This document shows, one piece after another, positions 1 through 5,056 of a stretch of DNA of 6,627 nt (the first letter of the stretch is position 1; each line of letters starts with the position of its first letter). The position numbers were made by a program, and so were the translations under genes. This DNA is from Planctomycetota bacterium (GTDB lineage: Bacteria; Planctomycetota; Phycisphaerae; UBA1845; PWPN01), in contig CP070790.1 in the NCBI GenBank assembly GCA_020346805.1, positions 3,870,199 to 3,876,825 on the forward strand. Direction: 5' to 3'. Under the pieces are notes generated by a model that worked only from the letters and a program-made list of their open reading frames with translations, was not told the origin of the DNA and did not search any database.

Positions 1-507
1 AATTACGTATTTTCCTATCTTATCGATAAAGCCGCATTTGCCGTCTATCTTGACTGCAGCCAAGCCTTCGGAAAACCACAAAGCAGCCTGAAATTTTGGT
101 TCAACCAACCAACTGCCGTCTCTGTTTATAAAACCCCATTTGTCATTGAATTTTACAAGGGCAGGTCCATTATTAAAATTAGTACCACAAACCTGAAATC
201 GACAGGGGATAGCAATTTTGCCGTTTTTGTCGATAAAACCATACTTGCCGTTTTGTTTAACCCTGGCCAATCCGTCATCGTAAAACCAACCAGGAGACTC
301 TGAAAAGGGCTCAATGACGATTTGCTTTTTCAGATTGATGTATCCCCATTTGCCATTCATCTTGATCGGTAAAAGTTCAGGTGAAGACCGTATATGAGAA
401 CAGGCAGGACATAAGCCGGATATTATTAAACAGAGAGCCAAATATGCATAACAGTGACGGGGCGATATTCGGCAAGTTACATTATTTAGATGATTTAGTG
501 ATTGCAT
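1..507 (-). CDS. WG-repeat exported protein, 3' end outside window
   Basis: The frame is open from an ATG at 507 down to the left edge: 169 residues without a stop, so the C-terminus is missing. Residues 1-20 are polar with R14 and R18. Residues 20-36 are hydrophobic (CYAYLALCLIISGLCPA) and look like a signal peptide; the cysteine at 36 gives only a poor lipobox match, so lipid anchoring is unsure. After it come four WG/KWG-type repeats of about 35 residues, at roughly 49-67, 83-104, 118-139 and 152-169, with cores GKWGYIN, GKYGFIDKNGK, DKWGFINRDG and GKCGFIDKIGK. The tryptophan is replaced by Tyr in repeat 2 and Cys in repeat 4. The WG family (PF14903 type) has no established enzymatic activity; a binding or scaffold role in the envelope is only inferred. 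The 507 start has no clear Shine-Dalgarno, while an in-frame ATG at 663 has AAGG 7 nt upstream and would add 52 residues before the signal-like segment. I prefer 507 because it places the hydrophobic segment near the N-terminus. Confidence 0.85.
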   Translation of the reverse strand, partial: MQSLNHLNNVTCRISPRHCYAYLALCLIISGLCPACSHIRSSPELLPIKMNGKWGYINLKKQIVIEPFSESPGWFYDDGLARVKQNGKYGFIDKNGKIAIPCRFQVCGTNFNNGPALVKFNDKWGFINRDGSWLVEPKFQAALWFSEGLAAVKIDGKCGFIDKIGKYVI

Positions 508-663
508 GATGAGGGATATTATATGGCGAAATATAAGATATGAATAGTAGGGACAGGCAATGCGCCACAGTAAAGTGCGTTTAGTCAGTGGATAGGAGAT
601 TAACCTGAGCAATATTCGGTTTGCCTCGGTAGCTGCCAGAGCGACAAGAAATTCCTCGCACAT
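508..663 (-). other. possible 52-codon N-terminal extension of WG gene
   Basis: The WG-repeat reading frame stays open upstream of its 507 start to an ATG at 661-663, preceded by AAGG (671-674) with 7-nt spacing. The extension would begin MCEEFLVALAATEANRILLR. It resembles nothing I recognise and would bury the signal-like segment about 70 residues inside the protein. Either the stretch is a 5' leader that happens to be open, or translation really begins here. I list it because it has the better ribosome site of the two candidates. Confidence 0.25.
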
Positions 664-684
664 TTTATCGCCTTAAAATCGCCT

Positions 685-706
685 CTCCACGACTGAAGTC
701 ATGGGG
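685..706. repeat. 10-bp imperfect hairpin, IS200/IS605-end-like
   Basis: The arms CTCCACGACT (685-694) and AGTCATGGGG (697-706) pair around a 2-nt centre. There is one C/A mismatch (690/701), which becomes a G-U pair on the minus strand, and one T/G pair (686/705). Short CG-rich palindromes built on a CCACGACT/AGTCGTGG core are, from general knowledge, like the subterminal hairpins of IS200/IS605-family elements and their TnpB-associated RNAs. No tnpA or tnpB gene or recognisable fragment is present here, so this could be a solitary relic end, a REP-like element, or a structured leader just upstream of the WG gene. No T-tract follows on either strand, so it is not a standard intrinsic terminator. 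Confidence 0.45.
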
Positions 707-1131
707 CACCTCCGAATATGTGATGCGACTGAAACATACCCACCTCACACGGCCTGACTTGGTTAATCTTTTATAACAATTCTCCTTGCCCTTCGAGGCC
801 TTTTTTATAGAGGACTGTTTATCAAAAAAAGCCTGAAATAACAGAGTCTAATAAAAGAATGATGAAAGACAATATAGTCAATTATTGTCACAAGGAAAAT
901 GCCTAAGAAATGGGTGACTATTAGATTATCATCACATCTTTTTATGTAAGGGCTTGTGTCTAAGGGGTCTACCAACACAGTAAACTCATGGAGAGAACAG
1001 CTGTTTGCTGCCGAATTTTGGACATGCTGATTGTTTATGCTATCATGTTTTGTTATTACAATATAAGTGTTTGATTTACAGTAATATACATTTACATATT
1101 TCAAAAAGGCCTAAATATATTAAAATATGTA

Positions 1132-1160
1132 ATTACAGATGACGAGATATGTATTATAAG
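1132..1160 (+). promoter_or_regulatory. candidate sigma70-type promoter of the pilin-like gene
   Basis: ATTACA (1132-1137, 4 of 6 to TTGACA) and TATAAG (1155-1160, 5 of 6 to TATAAT) are 17 nt apart. They would start transcription about 30 nt before the ATG at 1199. In AT-rich DNA such matches arise by chance; TTTACA at 1091-1096 is an alternative -35 that lacks a well-spaced -10. Confidence 0.3.
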
Positions 1161-1198
1161 ATAGCCACAAGCTGACTTGCTTAAGAGGGCATTGAAAT

Positions 1199-2212
1199 AT
1201 GCACAGGCAGGGATTCACACTTATTGAAGTACTGGTGGTAGTGGCCATAATTGCCTTGCTGGTCGCTATTTTAATACCCTCTCTCACCGAAGCCCGCGAT
1301 CATGCTCGCAGTATCAAATGTATGTCCAACATGCAGAATATGGGAGTAGCGGTAAACACATTTGCCACCGTACACCACAACCGGTTTCAGATTATAGCCG
1401 CACCCGAGGGGGTTAAGATTGCCGATCCCAATTACAATATTTACGCTTATGAGAGTGGCGGATCGGGACAAACACTTTTGGGCTGGCCGCTGGTTTTACT
1501 CCGTGAGATGGGTTTCCGCTGGCTGAAGAGGAATGAGCAGTGGGGGATTGTGGGTCGGAACGCTGTAGCTAAGCTTGAACTGATCCCCAGGTTTGAACTT
1601 ATGACCTGTCCGGGGGATAAAGTCCAGTTCGGCACTTTCGGATATCCATGGGAAGCGGGCACCAATGACAGTGCCCAGAACTACTACTTCGGCTATCTTT
1701 CTTATGGGATCAACAGTGACATTTGCGGCGTACGAATTCCTACGACTAACAATTCCTGGGGTAGGGGAATATGGAAAGAAGGGCATCCGTCCGGCGATGC
1801 TGGTGCGGGAGACAGCCTTCGCGGCCAAATGGATAAAGTGATTCGGCCGTCGGAAGTGATGATGTTTACTGACGCCGGCTCGACAAAAAGGCTTGACCAA
1901 CAGGTAACCGATGCCGGTATTCCAACAACTATAGGTACCTCCGGTCCCAGACAAGATCATACCCCCATAGGCCCGCTTCTCGAGTATGTGGACATCAACT
2001 TCAGTAGAAAACTGAAACCCAATCGCCATCGGCGCCAGACATTAAATCTCTGCTATGCCGATGGTCATGGAGGTTACGTAAAGAAAATTAAAAACAATCC
2101 ATACTATGCCGCATTTCAAGCTTATTGGAATATGCCGAATTGGAGATATCTGCCCAAGGTTCGTGTGTCGCCCCATAATCCCGGAATCTATCCTAAGTAC
2201 CCGGATGGATAA
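1199..2212 (+). CDS. prepilin-type (pseudopilin-like) protein with H-x-DG domain
   Basis: This 337-residue protein begins MHRQGFTLIEVLVVV, a type IV prepilin / type II secretion signal. A prepilin peptidase would cut between G5 and F6, E10 is the conserved Glu at +5, and residues 6-27 form the hydrophobic helix. The sequence after it, with C41-MSN and a following amphipathic stretch, matches the usual form of the large planctomycete/verrucomicrobial/lentisphaeral group of prepilin-like proteins. Other shared landmarks are LMTCPGD (135-140), IRPSEVMMFTD (216-225) and the C-terminal H277 to D288-G289 signature. The spacing of that signature is H-x10-DG rather than the usual H-x9-DG. The protein is likely membrane-anchored and displayed outside; its function is unknown, and such paralogues are often very numerous in one genome. 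The start is supported by GAGGG (1185-1189) 9 nt before the ATG. No pilus assembly genes are adjacent, and no clear terminator follows. Confidence 0.9.
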   Translation: MHRQGFTLIEVLVVVAIIALLVAILIPSLTEARDHARSIKCMSNMQNMGVAVNTFATVHHNRFQIIAAPEGVKIADPNYNIYAYESGGSGQTLLGWPLVLLREMGFRWLKRNEQWGIVGRNAVAKLELIPRFELMTCPGDKVQFGTFGYPWEAGTNDSAQNYYFGYLSYGINSDICGVRIPTTNNSWGRGIWKEGHPSGDAGAGDSLRGQMDKVIRPSEVMMFTDAGSTKRLDQQVTDAGIPTTIGTSGPRQDHTPIGPLLEYVDINFSRKLKPNRHRRQTLNLCYADGHGGYVKKIKNNPYYAAFQAYWNMPNWRYLPKVRVSPHNPGIYPKYPDG

Positions 2213-2236
2213 GCTTCACCTTTTTGGTCCATCTTT

Positions 2237-2284
2237 GGCGGATCCTACCACAGGCGGATACCTCCAGAGGCGGATTTTCAACTT
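2237..2284 (+). repeat. three-unit 16-bp periodic GGCGGAT repeat
   Basis: GGCGGAT occurs at 2237, 2253 and 2269, exactly 16 bp apart. The first two 16-bp units agree at 12 of 16 positions; the third keeps only the heptamer. The last unit reads GGCGGATTTTC, and this 11-mer recurs at 4422-4432 upstream of the second sigma gene. The units lie between the pilin stop and the first sigma gene. They could be a decayed tandem repeat or iterated protein-binding sites; 16 bp is about one and a half helical turns, so successive sites would face alternate sides of the helix. Confidence 0.5.
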
Positions 2285-2305
2285 CGACTTCGATATACCG
2301 CCCTG

Positions 2306-2319
2306 AAAATGTACATTTT
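2306..2319. promoter_or_regulatory. 14-bp perfect palindrome upstream of first sigma gene
   Basis: AAAATGTACATTTT is a perfect inverted repeat with no spacer, about 90 nt before the sigma gene. A related half, GAAAATGTGCAT (2356-2367), repeats GAAAATGTACAT (2305-2316) with one change, 51 bp downstream. Two spaced copies of a palindromic site are what a dimeric repressor or activator operator often looks like. The binding protein is unknown and AT-richness weakens the case. Confidence 0.4.
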
Positions 2320-2338
2320 TTAGCAAATGATCTATTAA
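2310..2338 (+). promoter_or_regulatory. weak promoter candidate for first sigma module
   Basis: TGTACA (2310-2315) and TATTAA (2333-2338) each match the sigma70 hexamers at 4 of 6 positions and are 17 nt apart. The -35 would lie inside the 14-bp palindrome, which would suit repression by a palindrome-binding protein. Support is thin, and the module could instead be read through from the pilin gene, since no terminator is visible between them. Confidence 0.22.
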
Positions 2339-2340
2339 TA

Positions 2341-2373
2341 AACGACAGTCTGTCAGAAAATGTGCATGTCGTT
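2341..2373. repeat. 7-bp inverted repeat flanking a nested 5-bp one
   Basis: AACGACA (2341-2347) and TGTCGTT (2367-2373) are exact inverted arms around 19 nt. Overlapping the left arm is GACAG-T-CTGTC (2344-2354). The structure lies 37-69 nt before the sigma start codon and could fold in the leader RNA or serve as an operator. Confidence 0.3.
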
Positions 2374-2399
2374 CGTCTAATATTTGGAATCTCAGATAT

Positions 2400-2412
2400 G
2401 GAGCAATGATTG
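2400..2412 (+). promoter_or_regulatory. ribosome site that fixes the TTG start of the first sigma gene
   Basis: GGAG (2400-2403) lies 6 nt before TTG (2410-2412). An in-frame TGA (2407-2409) directly abuts the TTG, so translation in this frame cannot begin further upstream, and no in-frame ATG occurs before residue 39. An out-of-frame ATG overlaps the TGA at 2406-2408. Confidence 0.65.
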
Positions 2413-2934
2413 GACGGGCAATCGGAAGAACAATTGGTAGCCGCCTGCCGCGGCGGCGATAAGAGTGCATATGCCTCACCGGTCAGGCGGTACGCCCCGC
2501 AGGTTTTTGCCATATGTCTGGGTATGCTGGGTAACGCCCATGATGCGGAGGATCTGGCCCAGGAGGCCTTGGTCAAGGGATTCACCCGGATAGGTGAATT
2601 GCGCGACAGCGAGCGATTTGCCGCCTGGATTAGAAAAATCGCCCGCCATCTTTGCCTGGATTTTATTCGTCGGCAGAAACTTGGCCGTCAGATTCTGGCC
2701 GGGCAGGTTGAGCAAAATCAAACAAGACCCAGCGATTATCCCGACCTTCACCAGGCGATAACCAGGTTGCCGGAACAATATCGATTGCCGTTGATGTTGT
2801 ATTACTTCGACGGGCAGGATACGGCCGGGGTTGCCAGAACATTGAACCTGACCCAGGCGGCGGTGTGCGCCCGCCTGAGCCGGGCGAGAAAGGAATTGCG
2901 TCGTCTGCTCGGCCAACGGGGAGGTGTACAATGA
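2410..2934 (+). CDS. ECF-family RNA polymerase sigma factor (sigma70 family), first module
   Basis: This 174-residue protein would direct RNA polymerase core to a specific promoter set. Region 2 spans about residues 20-90: the DAEDLAQEALVKGF core (45-58) for the 2.1-2.2 core-binding helices, then RFAAWIRKIARHLCLDFIRRQ (69-89) for 2.3-2.4, which melts and reads the -10 element. After a variable linker, region 4 spans about 113-167, with LPEQYRLPLMLYYFDGQD, the helix-turn-helix AGVARTLNLTQAAVCARLSRARKEL for -35 recognition, and no C-terminal extension. Length and layout are those of a minimal ECF factor. The start is TTG with GGAG 6 nt upstream, because the frame is closed by TGA immediately before. 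The stop overlaps the start of the next gene as ATGA (2931-2934), implying translational coupling with its anti-sigma partner. S23-P24, where leucine-valine-like residues are common (as in FxxLVxRY), is a small oddity. Confidence 0.93.
   Translation: MDGQSEEQLVAACRGGDKSAYASPVRRYAPQVFAICLGMLGNAHDAEDLAQEALVKGFTRIGELRDSERFAAWIRKIARHLCLDFIRRQKLGRQILAGQVEQNQTRPSDYPDLHQAITRLPEQYRLPLMLYYFDGQDTAGVARTLNLTQAAVCARLSRARKELRRLLGQRGGVQ
2920..2933 (+). promoter_or_regulatory. strong Shine-Dalgarno fixing the anti-sigma start at 2931
   Basis: GGAGGT (2920-2925) stands 5 nt before the ATG at 2931-2933. This favours 2931 over an upstream in-frame start near 2865, which would put 22 extra residues inside the sigma coding region. 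The resulting ATGA overlap matches that of the second module. Confidence 0.8.
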
Positions 2935-4319
2935 GTGATTCCTGTACAGCAATTCAAGACAAAATAGCGGAAATGATAACCGGTGATCTGCCGCAGCAAG
3001 ATGTTATCGCCGTCGAACAGCATGTGTGTCAATGTTCGATTTGCCGGGAGTATATGCAGGCATTGCGGGCTGATGATCGTCTGTTGGCCGATTATGTTAA
3101 ATCAATGCAGGAAACGGTTACGCAATTGGAACAAAGAGTAATTGGGGAACTTGATGGAATTATCGAGACCAAATCCAATCGTTGGATATCAATAGGGGGG
3201 GCAATCGTGAAAAGTAAATTAACCAGATATGCCGCTGCGGCGGCGATCGTTATTGGTTTGTTCATCAGTGCATATTTCCTCGGCAAAAAGGATATATCCG
3301 GGGTAGTATTGGCGGAGGTGATTGAAAATATCGAACGAATGCCCTCGTTCGTATATCAGGTTGAGATAGCCGTAACCAATACTGAACAGAAAAAGGATGA
3401 TATGAACCTTAAATGTTTAGTATATCGTTCTTTGGAATATGGAATTCGGCGGGACTTGTTACAGAACGGCAAAGTTGTGTCTAGGTTTTTTATCTCGCCT
3501 GACGGAAAAGAAATAATCGAGATAACACCAGGGGCTAAAAGATATTTACGAACCATATTATCCGGTGAAAAGGCTATGGAGCTCAATCATCAGGTCGATC
3601 CGATTGCGATGGTTAGAAAGATCATGTCATTTGAACACATAGAGCTCGGCCGTCGAACAATCGATGATGTGGAAGTTGAGGGTATTGAGTTTAGCGCCCG
3701 CAGACTAATGGCGGAGGTTTTTGATGACGGCAGGGGACGACTCTGGGTGGATGCGAAGACAAACTTACCTGTTCAAATTGAGTTAGAGGGCACAGCAGGC
3801 GAGGGGACGGTACAGTTTACCTTGGTTGCGAGCAAATTCGGATGGAATGCCGGTCTTGAGGCGAGCGTATTCGAAACAGGTATTACTGACGATTACACCT
3901 TGTGGGCGGAGTTTGATTTGACCAATATGGAGAAAGCGGCAGTTGATGGATTACGCTGGTTTGCCGAGATTGCCGGCGGACGATACCCCAGCAGCATGTC
4001 AACCTTTATTGCCCAGAAGGAGATCTTTGCCGCATGGCAGGCTAAACGTAAAAAGGAAAGCCGTAAGAGAGACCCCGGTGAGAACGACATGAAGAAAATG
4101 GTTGGTATACAGATAACTTCCATGTTTTATGCCGACTTAATTCGGGATGGAAAAGATGTTGCCTACTATGGTAAGACAGTCACCGCCAATGATGTCGATG
4201 CGGTTCTGATGGGCTGGGACGTTTCCCAGGATGAGTGTCGGATTGTTTATGGCGATCTTCGAGTAGAGACGGTCAGTGCCGAACGAATGGCCGAACTGGA
4301 AGCGGTGCAATTGAAGTAG
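2931..4319 (+). CDS. zinc-finger transmembrane anti-sigma factor with LolA/RseB-like sensor region
   Basis: The protein has 462 residues from the ATG at 2931. The N-terminal cytoplasmic part carries H31-x3-C35-x2-C38 (HVCQCSIC), the zinc-binding anti-sigma signature, with C5 as a possible fourth ligand. A predicted coiled stretch (about 55-80) leads to one membrane helix at about 100-117 (AAAAAIVIGLFISAYFL). Outside, residues about 124-315 resemble the beta-rich lipoprotein-carrier fold of LolA/RseB-like proteins: LAEVIENIERMP (128-138), IELGRRTIDDVEVEGIEF, GRLWVDAKTNLPVQIELE (269-286). A C-terminal part (about 330-462), with GLRWFAEIAGGRYPSSM (340-356) and AYYGKTVTANDVDAVLMGW (411-429), is of a kind I associate with planctomycete sigma-linked proteins. 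The likely role is to hold the upstream ECF factor at the membrane until an envelope signal is sensed; the signal is unknown. It is coupled to the sigma gene by ATGA and followed by an intrinsic terminator. The zinc-finger and helix calls are firm; the fold calls are by resemblance. Confidence 0.85.
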   Translation: MSDSCTAIQDKIAEMITGDLPQQDVIAVEQHVCQCSICREYMQALRADDRLLADYVKSMQETVTQLEQRVIGELDGIIETKSNRWISIGGAIVKSKLTRYAAAAAIVIGLFISAYFLGKKDISGVVLAEVIENIERMPSFVYQVEIAVTNTEQKKDDMNLKCLVYRSLEYGIRRDLLQNGKVVSRFFISPDGKEIIEITPGAKRYLRTILSGEKAMELNHQVDPIAMVRKIMSFEHIELGRRTIDDVEVEGIEFSARRLMAEVFDDGRGRLWVDAKTNLPVQIELEGTAGEGTVQFTLVASKFGWNAGLEASVFETGITDDYTLWAEFDLTNMEKAAVDGLRWFAEIAGGRYPSSMSTFIAQKEIFAAWQAKRKKESRKRDPGENDMKKMVGIQITSMFYADLIRDGKDVAYYGKTVTANDVDAVLMGWDVSQDECRIVYGDLRVETVSAERMAELEAVQLK

Positions 4320-4340
4320 ACAAACTGAATAATAGGTTTT

Positions 4341-4373
4341 AAAGGCCGTTTCATACTTGGGCCGGCCTTTTTT
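4341..4373 (+). terminator. intrinsic terminator of first sigma/anti-sigma module
   Basis: AAAGGCCG (4341-4348) pairs exactly with CGGCCTTT (4363-4370) around a 14-nt loop, with an uninterrupted run of six T at 4368-4373. It starts 22 nt after the anti-sigma stop. It separates the two modules transcriptionally. Confidence 0.8.
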
Positions 4374-4398
4374 ATGCGCTCATCGTGTCAAAACTGTT

Positions 4399-4404
4399 TA
4401 TAAT
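4399..4404 (+). promoter_or_regulatory. consensus -10 hexamer upstream of second module
   Basis: TATAAT (4399-4404) is a perfect -10 hexamer 115 nt before the GTG start, just after the terminator. The 17-nt-upstream position reads GCGCTC, so there is no acceptable -35; an activator or chance would be needed to explain it. Confidence 0.3.
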
Positions 4405-4473
4405 CCGAATATTTGAGAAATGGCGGATTTTCGCGCCCATTTCAAGGCTAGATACGCGTCTATAGAAATGAAA

Positions 4474-4496
4474 GCCGATCGGCGGAACTTAAGTTC
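4474..4496. promoter_or_regulatory. two adjacent perfect palindromes upstream of second sigma gene
   Basis: GCCGATCGGC (4474-4483) and GAACTTAAGTTC (4485-4496) are perfect palindromes of 10 and 12 bp, separated by one base, ending 23 nt before the GTG start. The segment also contains GGAACTT (4484-4490), which equals the usual ECF -35 core. A -10 at normal distance would fall around 4507, where no typical ECF -10 is seen and which would leave the ribosome site at the transcript tip. A dual operator for autoregulation or an RNA fold masking the start are both possible. Confidence 0.4.
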
Positions 4497-4510
4497 GGAA
4501 GGTTGAGACA

Positions 4511-4522
4511 GGAGATCTCGTG
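4511..4522 (+). promoter_or_regulatory. ribosome site for GTG start of second sigma gene
   Basis: GGAG (4511-4514) lies 5 nt before GTG (4520-4522). Both sigma genes in the window thus combine a GGAG site with a non-ATG start, whereas their partner genes have GGAGGT/GAGGTG and ATG. This could set a low sigma to anti-sigma ratio. Confidence 0.7.
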
Positions 4523-5056
4523 GCAGAAAGATCAGATTCGTCACTAGTTGAAGACGCTTTGAACGGCGATGGGGACAGCTTTACCGAGTTGTGCCGGCGT
4601 TACTATCCGGCTATGGTGGCCATTGCCCATTCGATCCTTGGTGATCGACACCTGGGCGAAGATGCGGCTCAGCAAACCTTTGCCAATGCGGTACATAAAT
4701 TGCCGCAGTTGAAGAACACCAATCGGTTTGCCTACTGGCTGGCCGCCATTTGCCGGAATGTTGCCAGGGATATGACGCGGACCGCAGAAAAGCTTAATAC
4801 AGTTCAAGATCTTTCAATGGTCGCAGTCGAATCGGATCAGGATGAGCTTACAGATGTTGTCAGAGGGGCTATTGGCGAGTTGTCGGTTGCTGCGCGGGAG
4901 CTGGTTTATCTGCGATATTACGACGGCATGAGCTACCATCAGATGTCAGCGGTATTAGGAATCTCTGAACAGGCAATTAACGGAAGACTACGAAGAGCCA
5001 AGAAGAAAATTGCCGCCTACTTGAGGCGTAACGGAATTGTCGAGGTGCGATCATGA
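4520..5056 (+). CDS. ECF-family RNA polymerase sigma factor (sigma70 family), second module
   Basis: This is a 178-residue minimal ECF sigma factor. Region 2 lies at about residues 20-88: FTELCRRYYPAMVAIAHSIL, LGEDAAQQTFANAVHKL (45-61), then RFAYWLAAICRNVARDMTR (69-87). Region 4 lies at about 116-168: LSVAARELVYLRYYDGMSY and the helix-turn-helix HQMSAVLGISEQAINGRLRRAKKKI (140-164) for -35 recognition. It shares the layout of the first sigma factor but is clearly divergent in sequence, so this is not a recent duplication. Translation starts at GTG with GGAG 5 nt upstream. Its stop codon overlaps the next start as ATGA (5053-5056), the same coupling as in the first module. Transcription probably starts in the region after the upstream terminator. 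Confidence 0.93.
   Translation: MAERSDSSLVEDALNGDGDSFTELCRRYYPAMVAIAHSILGDRHLGEDAAQQTFANAVHKLPQLKNTNRFAYWLAAICRNVARDMTRTAEKLNTVQDLSMVAVESDQDELTDVVRGAIGELSVAARELVYLRYYDGMSYHQMSAVLGISEQAINGRLRRAKKKIAAYLRRNGIVEVRS

Larger units (their letters stand above)
664..1198. other. AT-rich divergent intergenic region, no convincing gene
   Basis: This separates the leftward WG gene from the rightward pilin gene. Apart from the hairpin at 685-706 it holds a 7-bp inverted repeat, GACAATA (868-874) and TATTGTC (883-889), with an 8-nt loop, and a weak GCC/GGC stem followed by six T at 788-806. A promoter candidate lies at its right end. A 99-codon minus-strand frame (805-1104) exists, but it begins at TTG and has low-complexity AT-rich composition with no family resemblance, so I do not call it a gene. 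The region is long enough to hold a small RNA, but nothing shows one. Confidence 0.6.

Noticed and set aside
788..806. GCC/GGC stem followed by six T as a plus-strand terminator
   Set aside because: The stem has only three solid pairs and no plus-strand gene lies upstream.
805..1104. 99-codon minus-strand frame in the intergenic region
   Set aside because: It starts at TTG, is AT-rich with erratic composition, has one loosely hydrophobic stretch and no family resemblance. Open frames of this size arise by chance.
1496..2029. 177-codon minus-strand frame opposite the pilin-like gene
   Set aside because: It lies antisense to a gene with clear prepilin and H-x-DG signatures; it is a shadow frame.
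2224..2409. 61-codon frame ending just before the sigma gene, in the same frame
   Set aside because: No ribosome site, no recognisable domain, and it runs through the repeat and palindrome region. Reading the TGA at 2407 as a sense codon to fuse it with the sigma factor is not supported.
2865..2930. Upstream in-frame extension of the zinc-finger anti-sigma gene
   Set aside because: It would lie wholly inside the sigma coding region. GGAGGT at 2920-2925 sits 5 nt before the ATG at 2931, and the second module has the same ATGA junction.
4484..4510. GGAACTT as the -35 of an ECF autoregulated promoter
   Set aside because: No recognisable ECF -10 at 16-17 nt, and the transcript would begin at the ribosome site. 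Kept only as part of the palindrome observation.
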